From Candidatus Parcubacteria bacterium (GTDB taxonomy: Bacteria; Patescibacteriota; Minisyncoccia; Phycocordibacterales; PALSA-1337), in assembly GCA_023264475.1 (NCBI GenBank), contig JAHFMA010000014.1, positions 1 through 10,604 on the forward strand: a stretch of 10,604 nucleotides of DNA, written 5' to 3'. Made by a program: the position numbers and the translations under genes. Under the pieces are notes generated by a model. It had not been told where the DNA came from. It was given only the letters and a program-made list of their open reading frames with translations, and did no database searches. This document shows, one piece after another, positions 1 through 5,794 of this stretch (within the stretch, counting starts at the first letter, position 1; every line of letters starts with the position of its first letter).

Positions 1-31
1 CGGCCAGAGCCTTCTTGAGATCGATATGCAT
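1..31 (-). CDS. Start of a further gene, truncated by the window edge (unknown product)
   Basis: An ATG at 31-29 opens a frame that reads MHIDLKKALA and runs off the window. It begins four bases after the stop codon (TAA, 38-36) of the dockerin protein gene. A Shine-Dalgarno-like AGGA sits at 42-39, seven bases before the ATG, inside the last codons of the upstream gene. This spacing argues that it is a real, co-transcribed and possibly translationally coupled gene. Ten residues are too few to assign a family or function. Confidence 0.5.
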   Translation of the reverse strand, partial: MHIDLKKALA

Positions 32-35
32 ATGA

Positions 36-1346
36 TTATCCTGTCCAGTTATAAGCCAAAACGCTGAAGTCGATCAGGTTGACGATCTTGTCCTTGTTCA
101 AGTCGACTGTGACCGGCGGATTCTGGCGCTTGTACCAATAGGCCATGATCGAGAAGTCTACTAGATTGACGCGGCAATCGCCGTTCAGATCACCACGCAC
201 GGCGCATGTAGCCTTGTAGGACACATTATGATCGCCGACCTTGAAGGCTACTGCGGCGCTGTAAGGGCTGACCTGGGTCGAGGTCGCGGACTTCGATTTG
301 GCGCTGTGGTCGCCATATTCTAGGACCGAGGTATCGAAATTGTATAGATATGCGCCAGACGCATCAGCGTTCGTTTTTCCGAAGAACTGCTGATCGGAGT
401 TGACTTGGATCGTGACCTCGCTCTTCTTGGTTGATTGGCCGAAGATGATCTGGTTGTCGCCGCGCTTGACCTCGCTCTTATCTACGGCGATGGTCGGGGC
501 CAAGAAGATGCCGCCGATCGTGATCGTCACGCTGCCGCTCACGGTGACCGGGAAAGATAGCGGGTTGGAGCGCCTGCCGGCGGAGTCGGTGCTATATACA
601 GAGAAGAGATAAGCGGCAGAATCGAGCGACCCTACAGACACATTGAAGTTGGCTTCTGCATCTGCGACCGTCGTAGCGGCGAGCCTAGCATCCTTGAGGA
701 TGGTCACCGTACTGCCCGGATAGGCGCGGCCTGAGAGTATGACCATGCCGGAGGCAGAAGACGATGGACCGCCACCTCCGCCACCTCCGCCGCCTCCTCC
801 GCCGCCGCCAGCGTTGTTGCCACCGCTAGAAACGGGCGTAGATGAGACTTCTGTGGAGGTCGCGATTATGGAGCCGTAGGCATCTGAAGCTCGCACAACA
901 AAATAATATGGAGTCGCATTTGTGAGCGCACCGACTACCGAGCTCAGCACATTGCCCACTGACGAGTACGTATATGGGCCTCCTGAAGATGTGGAATAGC
1001 CTATCGAGTATCCGGAGACGATCCATCCGAAGCCTGGCGTAGCCGCAGTCCAAGACAAGGATACCTGGGCGTCGCCAGGAGTGGCTGTGACCGTCGGACT
1101 CACGATGAATGGCTCGTACAAGAAGCCTCCGAAGCTTTTGAAGGTCGCCGATACGGAAGCGCCTATGGCCGGCTGGGACAATATGCCCGTCAGTCCGAAG
1201 CTGGAGGAAGACGAATCGCCGCCCGGGTATAACACGGGCGCCGATACGGTATAGCTAGCCGAGGAGTATTCTTGGGCGAGCGCTAGAGCAGGCGCGAGAA
1301 TGAACAGCGCGACGCCCAAGAATGAGAGTGGTTTGCGGAAAGGCAT
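36..1346 (-). CDS. Secreted FN3/Ig-like protein with C-terminal type I dockerin-like repeats
   Basis: This is an exported surface or secreted protein of 436 residues. The start is set at ATG 1346-1344, because AGAGG at 1358-1354 lies seven bases before it; TTG 1361 and ATG 1352 are in frame but poorly spaced. Residues 1-25 form a signal peptide: a basic start, a hydrophobic core and an ALA-QE cleavage context. Next come a Ser/Tyr-rich N-terminal segment (about 26-80) of a kind I recall from Parcubacteria, and a fibronectin type III domain (about 84-172). A run of 14 glycines (180-193) acts as a flexible linker. Two beta-rich Ig-like segments follow (about 200-270 and 284-375). The C-terminus has two dockerin-type calcium loops with DxNxDxxxNxxD spacing (D386/N388/D390/N394/D397 and D415/N417/D419/N423/D426). 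Dockerins bind cohesins in cellulosomes; here the partner is unknown, and a structural or adhesive role is inferred. It follows the 1365-1796 gene by 18 bases. Confidence 0.88.
   Translation of the reverse strand: MPFRKPLSFLGVALFILAPALALAQEYSSASYTVSAPVLYPGGDSSSSSFGLTGILSQPAIGASVSATFKSFGGFLYEPFIVSPTVTATPGDAQVSLSWTAATPGFGWIVSGYSIGYSTSSGGPYTYSSVGNVLSSVVGALTNATPYYFVVRASDAYGSIIATSTEVSSTPVSSGGNNAGGGGGGGGGGGGGGPSSSASGMVILSGRAYPGSTVTILKDARLAATTVADAEANFNVSVGSLDSAAYLFSVYSTDSAGRRSNPLSFPVTVSGSVTITIGGIFLAPTIAVDKSEVKRGDNQIIFGQSTKKSEVTIQVNSDQQFFGKTNADASGAYLYNFDTSVLEYGDHSAKSKSATSTQVSPYSAAVAFKVGDHNVSYKATCAVRGDLNGDCRVNLVDFSIMAYWYKRQNPPVTVDLNKDKIVNLIDFSVLAYNWTG
39..42 (-). promoter_or_regulatory. Shine-Dalgarno-like AGGA for the partial gene at 31
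   Basis: Minus-strand AGGA lies seven bases upstream of the ATG at 31-29. It overlaps the end of the dockerin protein coding sequence. It supports the start chosen for the truncated gene. Confidence 0.45.
768..809 (-). repeat. Poly-glycine linker tract (14 codons)
   Basis: Fourteen consecutive glycine codons separate the FN3 domain from the following Ig-like segment of the dockerin protein. The codons mix GGC, GGT and GGA in irregular order, so this is low-complexity sequence rather than a clean triplet microsatellite. It probably forms a flexible hinge between extracellular domains. Confidence 0.85.
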
Positions 1347-1353
1347 ATTCATG

Positions 1354-1358
1354 CCTCT
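1354..1358 (-). promoter_or_regulatory. Shine-Dalgarno AGAGG fixing the dockerin protein start
   Basis: Minus-strand AGAGG ends seven bases before ATG 1346-1344. The in-frame ATG at 1352-1350 is only one base from it, and the TTG at 1361-1359 is upstream of it. The site therefore favours the 1346 start, which also gives a clean signal peptide. It is the clearest Shine-Dalgarno site for a complete gene in the window. Confidence 0.6.
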
Positions 1359-1364
1359 CAAGGG

Positions 1365-1796
1365 CTATTTCCCGGCGGCGGCCTTCTCGCCGACTTTCGG
1401 AAGAGCGGCCGAGGACTCAGGGATATTGATGTTGAGAGGAGCTACTTCGATGATCTTGTTCTCGGCCGGCCTCCAGAGGACGACTTTGCGAGCCTGAGCG
1501 TATATGAGGACCTGGTCGCCGATAGCGGCATTGACGAAGAAAGGCTGGCTCTTGAGAGGAGCGAGATCAGAGACCGTAGCGATGGTCGGGGTCTCGTTCT
1601 GAGGCAAGACGATGAGCTTGCCGACCTGGGCGATGATCTGCCTGACCTGGCTCTCGGCCGCGGCTTGAGGATTTTGGAGAGTTTTGACCTTATTCCAAAG
1701 AGTGAGATTGCCGTACAGAGAAGCGACGAGCACGATCGCGGACACTACAAAAGTCAGCTTGAGCTTGCGGGACATGGCGATTTTCGTTTCATTCAT
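1365..1796 (-). CDS. Small membrane-anchored protein of a Patescibacteria-type conserved family
   Basis: This is a 143-residue protein of unknown function. A basic N-terminus is followed by one membrane helix (about residues 14-34), a short helical stretch (about 35-58), and a compact globular segment (about 59-122). That segment has the motifs VGKLIVLP, PTIATVSD, QPFF and GDQVLIY, and ends in IIEVAP. The tail is Ala/Lys-rich. The topology is N-in/C-out, so the domain is extracytoplasmic. I recall very similar proteins recurring in Parcubacteria and other CPR genomes, always hypothetical; this is memory, not a search. ATG 1796 has no clear Shine-Dalgarno, and the in-frame ATG at 1775 (residue 8) is an alternative start. 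A strong promoter lies just upstream, and the dockerin protein gene follows 18 bases downstream, so the two probably form one unit. It has no cysteine. Confidence 0.8.
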   Translation of the reverse strand: MNETKIAMSRKLKLTFVVSAIVLVASLYGNLTLWNKVKTLQNPQAAAESQVRQIIAQVGKLIVLPQNETPTIATVSDLAPLKSQPFFVNAAIGDQVLIYAQARKVVLWRPAENKIIEVAPLNINIPESSAALPKVGEKAAAGK

Positions 1797-1843
1797 ATGA
1801 TTATGTATATAATTATCGGGTAGTTAGCCGTTCGATAAATGGA

Positions 1844-1872
1844 AGTATAGTCACCTTGGGCCGCAGTAGCAA
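1844..1872 (-). promoter_or_regulatory. Sigma70-type promoter upstream of the small membrane protein gene
   Basis: On the minus strand, TTGCTA (1872-1867) and TATACT (1849-1844) are separated by exactly 17 bases. They match the -35 and -10 consensus at four and five of six positions. The expected start is near 1837, giving a leader of about 41 bases before ATG 1796. It sits in the largest intergenic gap of the window (1797-1904), which fits the start of a separate transcription unit for the 1365-1796 and 36-1346 genes. Confidence 0.55.
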
Positions 1873-1879
1873 TTGCGGC
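1860..1879 (-). promoter_or_regulatory. Inverted repeat overlapping the -35 element (operator or weak terminator)
   Basis: GCCGCA and TGCGGC form a 6-bp inverted repeat around an 8-base loop that contains most of the -35 hexamer TTGCTA. As RNA it could fold at the 3' end of the receiver operon, 26 bases after the 1905 stop. It has no following U-tract, so it is not a typical intrinsic terminator. Its overlap with the -35 element suggests a repressor site as an alternative. Which role applies, if either, cannot be decided from sequence. Confidence 0.35.
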
Positions 1880-1904
1880 TTGGGGATAACATCCGCACGC
1901 CTAT

Positions 1905-2333
1905 CTAGCTTATGTCCTTGATGCCCGTCTTGACCTCTGGCAGATCATCCTTGCGGCTATATGATTTGATGATCTCGCTGATCTTGTCTATGACTTCTTT
2001 GGGGCTATATTGGCTCTTGATGAGGTAAGTGACCGCGCCCAATCCGAGGCCCTTCTCAGCATCGGCTTGGCCGGCTAGATTGGTCAACAAGACGACGGGG
2101 ATATCTTTGAGCTTGGGATCAGCCTTCATCTCGCGGAGCACGTCGAAGCCGCTCTTCTTGGGCATCATGACATCGATGATAGCGACGGTCGGCGCGGGAT
2201 CGAGCTTCTTGAGAGTTTCGATAGCCTCTTCCCCATCATGGGCCATGACCAGCTCATATCCCCCCAAGCGGAACGCCCTCTCATACATGCGGCCCATCAA
2301 TGGATCATCTTCGGCTAGGAATAGCTTGGACAT
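1905..2333 (-). CDS. Stand-alone receiver-domain response regulator (second of a pair)
   Basis: This is a 142-residue cytoplasmic CheY-like receiver with no output domain. The acidic pocket is E8/D9/D10, the phospho-acceptor is D54 in IIDVMMPK, the switch residue is T84 in VLLTN, and the conserved lysine is K106 in YLIK. All catalytic residues are present, so it should accept phosphate. The last 20 or so residues are charged and probably disordered. It starts 20 bases after the stop of its paralogue (2354-2755) and shares the near-identical helix-1 motif RMYERAFRLxGY, which points to tandem duplication. With no DNA-binding domain, it presumably acts by protein contact or as a phosphate sink. 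The upstream histidine kinase is the likely donor. The ribosome binding site is weak. Confidence 0.93.
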   Translation of the reverse strand: MSKLFLAEDDPLMGRMYERAFRLGGYELVMAHDGEEAIETLKKLDPAPTVAIIDVMMPKKSGFDVLREMKADPKLKDIPVVLLTNLAGQADAEKGLGLGAVTYLIKSQYSPKEVIDKISEIIKSYSRKDDLPEVKTGIKDIS

Positions 2334-2353
2334 ATTGAGCTCTGATTATAACT

Positions 2354-2755
2354 CTATTTGGCGCTGCTTGAGCGGCCATTGTGAATAAGTGCTTCTACCT
2401 TTTCTGTGACCTCTTTGATCTGATGCTCTATCTTGACCAGATAGAGGTCTGCTCCGGCATCCAAGAATCTCGCGGAGTCGTCGTGATAGAACGAGTTCGT
2501 AAGCACGACGATGGGGACATCCTTGAAGATCTCTTTGGACCGTAGGTCTCGCATGAGATCTAGGCCGTTCATCTTGGGCACCATGATATCCAAGATGAGA
2601 GCTGACGGCTTATCCTTCATGGCGTCGAGCGCTGCCAAGGCCTTCACGCCGTCATCAGCCAGGATCACCTGATAGCCGCGGAGCCTGAAAGCGCGCTCAT
2701 ACATACGGCTCATCTCAGCGTTGTCTTCGAGCAGGAAGATCGTATGTCCTTGCAT
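2354..2755 (-). CDS. Stand-alone receiver-domain response regulator (first of a pair)
   Basis: This is a 133-residue CheY-like receiver without an effector domain. Visible active-site residues are E10/D11, phospho-acceptor D56 in LILDIMVPK, T86 in VVLTN and K108 in YLVK. Helix 1 carries RMYERAFRLRGY, almost identical to the next gene, while the segment after the switch threonine (SFYHDDSARFLDAGAD) differs. The two receivers could therefore share a kinase but contact different targets. It starts 20 bases after the histidine kinase stop. No Shine-Dalgarno precedes the ATG; instead an extended -10-like TGATATACT lies seven bases upstream, compatible with a leaderless secondary transcript. The role in phosphotransfer is well supported; the downstream target is unknown. 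Confidence 0.93.
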   Translation of the reverse strand: MQGHTIFLLEDNAEMSRMYERAFRLRGYQVILADDGVKALAALDAMKDKPSALILDIMVPKMNGLDLMRDLRSKEIFKDVPIVVLTNSFYHDDSARFLDAGADLYLVKIEHQIKEVTEKVEALIHNGRSSSAK

Positions 2756-2761
2756 ACGCGA

Positions 2762-2789
2762 AGTATATCACCGTCCTATTGGGGCGCAA
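2762..2789 (-). promoter_or_regulatory. Possible internal extended -10 promoter before the receiver pair
   Basis: Minus-strand TGATATACT (2770-2762) is an extended -10 motif. A weak -35 candidate, TTGCGC (2789-2784), lies 16 bases upstream within the kinase's last codons. Transcription would start at about the A of ATG 2755, giving a leaderless message. The surrounding GGTGATATACTTC closely resembles GGTGACTATACTTC in the promoter at 1844-1872. Read-through from the upstream operon remains the simpler explanation. Confidence 0.3.
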
Positions 2790-4683
2790 TCGGCAGGGTG
2801 AACGAGAAAGTGCTGCCTTTGCCTAGCTCGCTCTGCTCGACGAATATCGATCCACCCATATACGATACCAGCCTATGGCAGATATACAGGCCTAGGCCGG
2901 TGCCCTGTGTGACATCGCGGGCGAGCATCTGCTCTCCTGCCTGTTGGAACTTCCTGAAGAGCAGGCTCTGATTCTGCTCCGAAACGCCGATGCCGGTGTC
3001 TACTACTTGGACTTTGATGAAAGACCCATCATGGCTGAACCGCACGGTGACGCCGCCCTTATCGGTGAACTTGATGGAGTTGCCGGCGAGATTGATGAGA
3101 ACTTGTTCGACGCGGTTAGCGTCAGCTAGAGCCATCGGCAGAGGGGAGCTGGGCGGCACGACATCCAGAGATATGCCCTTCTTGACGGCAGTAGACCTGA
3201 GGTTGCCAATAGCCTTGGAGACGATGGAGAAGACGTCGATCTTGTCCTGCTTGATCTGTACATTGCCCTGCTCCAGGCGCGAAACTTCCAAGAAGTCGTT
3301 GACGATGTCGATGAGCCGGATGCTCGAGGCGTCTATATCTGAGAGCATCTCCTTCACATCAGGGCTCTTGATCTCGCTCGCGAACGAATCCATGATCATC
3401 TCCGCATTGCCGCGGATCGCCGTGAGAGGCGTGCGCAATTCATGGGAGGCCACGGCGAAGAATTCATCGCGAGAGCGCTCCATGACCTTGGCTTCGGTGA
3501 TGTCTTCTAGGAGGAGCACGTACCCGATCTTATCGTCAGAGTCGGATCTAGACATGATCGGGGCTACGATTCCGCGCAGGATCTTCTTATCGAAGACGAT
3601 CTCCTTGGTCTCGCATACAACTTTGCCCTTCAGACAGCGTTCGGCCTCAGCCGCGATATCAAAGCCGCCAAGCTTCTCTGATATCGCATTGATGGTCATA
3701 CCATCTCCCTCTGCGAATCCAAAAAGCTCTAGCATGGCCCTGTTCTTGAGCAATATGCGGCCGCTCATATCGACGATCAGGAAGCCGAAGGAAAGGCTAT
3801 TGATGGAGGCGAGGAGGCGCGAGCGCTCCTCTGTGAGCTCTTTGGTCCTGACCAGCACGAGCCCTTCGGCCGAATCTCTGGCTTTTGCCGTCTCTTCGTT
3901 GGAGCGCTTCAAGGCATTCAGGTTCTCCCTGAGATGTTGGATCATGACGTTGAATGACCGCGCCAAGCTCCCGACTTCGTCTTTCTCTTCGATAAGGCCG
4001 GGGTCGACATCGGCCTCGATATTCCCATCGGATATCTTCTTGGCTATGGCATCGAGCCGCAAAAGCGGAGTGATGATCTGTCTGGACCAAGCAAGGGATA
4101 TGATGATGGTCACAATAGAGATCAGCACGAAGAGCGCCGCGCTGGCGATGCTAGAGATATAGTCTATGCGCGTGGTGGATGCTTGGAGCTCGGCGCTATG
4201 ATTGATCTCCTTGAGGAGCAAGCTGGCGACATTCTGTCTCACGAAATCCAGCTTCCTATTCGCATCATCATAGCGCTGAGAGGTGCCTGCGAGATCGCCG
4301 GATCGCAAGCTGGCCACTCCAGCATCGGTGTCTGCGATGACGCTATTGATGGTATTGCGCACTCCGAGGAAAGCCAGCCTAGAATCATCGCTTGTGATGC
4401 TCTTGTCCAGAAGGAGGAAGATGCCGTTTATCAGGCTCTTGTTGTCCTCGTAGATAGAGAGGTTCTTGTCGTTGGGCGCATTCCGATAGGAATTGTAGCT
4501 CAACGCCAGCCGCGAGGTCGCGTTGATGAGCTCGTTTTGATTGATGATATTCGTGTCTATCTGCTCGTATCTTTCGACGATCACGACATGCAAGATGCCG
4601 AGCAACAGTAGCATGTTGAATACGATGGTCAGCAAAGACAGGAAGTATATGACCAATTTTCTGCGTATTCCTTTCTTATTCAT
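2776..4683 (-). CDS. Membrane sensor histidine kinase (4-helix sensor, HAMP, PAS, HisKA, HATPase)
   Basis: This 635-residue inner-membrane kinase autophosphorylates on histidine and passes phosphate to receivers. In order it has TM1 (about 10-36), an extracytoplasmic all-helical region (about 37-173) like four-helix-bundle ligand domains, TM2 (about 174-199), HAMP (about 200-253) and a coiled coil (about 254-290). A PAS domain follows (about 290-398). HisKA carries SHELRTPL with phospho-acceptor H414. The HATPase_c domain has an N-box at N531-T540, a G1 box DTGIG at 562-566, FRKF at 576-579 and a G2 box GTGLGL at 594-599. There is no fused receiver. All catalytic motifs are intact. The two cysteines in PAS (C350, C357) show no heme or flavin motif. 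It lies 27 bases downstream of the XylF-like gene and 20 upstream of two receivers, which are its obvious partners. No good Shine-Dalgarno is seen. Its signal is unknown. Confidence 0.95.
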   Translation of the reverse strand: MNKKGIRRKLVIYFLSLLTIVFNMLLLLGILHVVIVERYEQIDTNIINQNELINATSRLALSYNSYRNAPNDKNLSIYEDNKSLINGIFLLLDKSITSDDSRLAFLGVRNTINSVIADTDAGVASLRSGDLAGTSQRYDDANRKLDFVRQNVASLLLKEINHSAELQASTTRIDYISSIASAALFVLISIVTIIISLAWSRQIITPLLRLDAIAKKISDGNIEADVDPGLIEEKDEVGSLARSFNVMIQHLRENLNALKRSNEETAKARDSAEGLVLVRTKELTEERSRLLASINSLSFGFLIVDMSGRILLKNRAMLELFGFAEGDGMTINAISEKLGGFDIAAEAERCLKGKVVCETKEIVFDKKILRGIVAPIMSRSDSDDKIGYVLLLEDITEAKVMERSRDEFFAVASHELRTPLTAIRGNAEMIMDSFASEIKSPDVKEMLSDIDASSIRLIDIVNDFLEVSRLEQGNVQIKQDKIDVFSIVSKAIGNLRSTAVKKGISLDVVPPSSPLPMALADANRVEQVLINLAGNSIKFTDKGGVTVRFSHDGSFIKVQVVDTGIGVSEQNQSLLFRKFQQAGEQMLARDVTQGTGLGLYICHRLVSYMGGSIFVEQSELGKGSTFSFTLPIAPQ

Positions 4684-4710
4684 CTGTCTTTGTGGCTCTT
4701 CCCAGATAGG

Positions 4711-5760
4711 TTATTTTTTGCCATAGACCTCATCGTGCGTGTGGAATCCGCCAGTGATGATGATAGCGTCCATATTATCCTTGGTCACGACGATCGGATC
4801 AAGGAAATACGACGCCACCTCGATCTTGCCATTATTCATAGTGCCGTTGGTCTGAGCCGGCTTGCCTTGAGCTATGAGCACGGCCTCTTCTGCCGCTCTG
4901 GTAGCCAGATCGTTCAGAGGCTTATATATAGTCATGGTTTGCAAGCCTTGGACGATTCTCTGGCAAGCGGCTAGGTCGGCATCCTGTCCGGAGACTGGGA
5001 CATTCGAGAGGCCCGCCTCGATCAAGGCTCGGATCACGCCTCCGGCAGTGCCGTCGTTAGCCGCCACCACCGCATCCAGCTTCTTGCCGGTCGCGAGATA
5101 TCCTTTGATGGATTTGTAAGCCTCTTCCGGATTCCAATTCGTGCTAAAAGAGCTCACCGGCAGAGTTATAGCGCCTGACTTGATGAGCGGAGCCAATACC
5201 TTCATGCTTCCCTCTTTGAGCAGAGAGGCATTGTTGTCAGTCGGGCTGCCGCCGATATAGGCGAAGGCGCCTTTGGATACGTGCTTGACCACCTCCGCCG
5301 CCTGGAGCTCGCCGAGCTTGCGGCTATCAAAGGTCAAGAACAGGTCCACGTCGCTATTCAGGATCATGCGGTCATATGCGATGACCTTGACGCCGGCGGC
5401 ATGAGCCCTATCTACGATCGCCTTGGAAGCGACCGCATCATAAGGGACCACGACGAGCACTTTTGCTCCTTGGATTATCAGATTCTCCGCCTGAGAGATC
5501 TGCAGATTGCCGTCTTCGCCAGAATACAGGACCTGGACATCGGCTCCGAGCTCCTTGGCGCGCGCCGTGAAGAGGTCTGCATCCTTCTGCCAGCGTTCCT
5601 CATGCGAGGTGCCGAGGGAGAAGCCGATGAGCGCTCGGCTGACAGCCGCAGCTCCCGAAGGAGCCGCCGAAGGGGTCTGGGGCGCTATCTTGTAGATCGC
5701 AAATCCGGCGCCCGCTAAGAGGACGACTACTATGATTATAGAAACTACTATATTGTTCAT
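4711..5760 (-). CDS. Membrane-tethered XylF-like sugar-binding protein
   Basis: This 349-residue periplasmic-binding-protein fold (type I) closely resembles E. coli D-xylose-binding XylF. The shared blocks are EERWQKD (54-60), VVVPYDA (103-109), IAYDRMI (127-133), GGSPTDNNA (170-178), WNPEEA (209-214), VAANDGTAGG (232-241), SGQDADLA (257-264) and QTMTIYKPL (274-282). These include the usual pentose-contacting Arg, Asp, Asn, Trp and Lys positions, so xylose or a similar sugar is the likely ligand. The N-terminus is a membrane helix (about 4-23) followed by an Ala/Pro/Ser linker, with no lipobox cysteine. It looks like an uncleaved anchor, although cleavage cannot be excluded. No ABC permease or ATPase gene is present in the window; the neighbours are a Cache membrane protein and a histidine kinase. 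A sensing rather than transport role is inferred, by analogy with XylFII-LytS of Clostridium and ChvE-VirA of Agrobacterium. Confidence 0.9.
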   Translation of the reverse strand: MNNIVVSIIIVVVLLAGAGFAIYKIAPQTPSAAPSGAAAVSRALIGFSLGTSHEERWQKDADLFTARAKELGADVQVLYSGEDGNLQISQAENLIIQGAKVLVVVPYDAVASKAIVDRAHAAGVKVIAYDRMILNSDVDLFLTFDSRKLGELQAAEVVKHVSKGAFAYIGGSPTDNNASLLKEGSMKVLAPLIKSGAITLPVSSFSTNWNPEEAYKSIKGYLATGKKLDAVVAANDGTAGGVIRALIEAGLSNVPVSGQDADLAACQRIVQGLQTMTIYKPLNDLATRAAEEAVLIAQGKPAQTNGTMNNGKIEVASYFLDPIVVTKDNMDAIIITGGFHTHDEVYGKK

Positions 5761-5794
5761 ATTATTTTTGACGGCTCATTAGTCTATTAAATGA

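Noticed and set aside
2341..2350. Perfect TATAAT (minus strand) between the two receiver genes as a promoter
   Set aside because: No acceptable -35 hexamer is found 16-18 bases upstream, and the gap is only 20 bases within a tight operon. It is more likely a chance AT-rich string.
2990..4162. Long open frame of 390 codons on the plus strand
   Set aside because: It is antisense to the histidine kinase, whose domains and catalytic motifs are complete. The plus-strand translation is Ser/Arg-rich with no recognisable fold.
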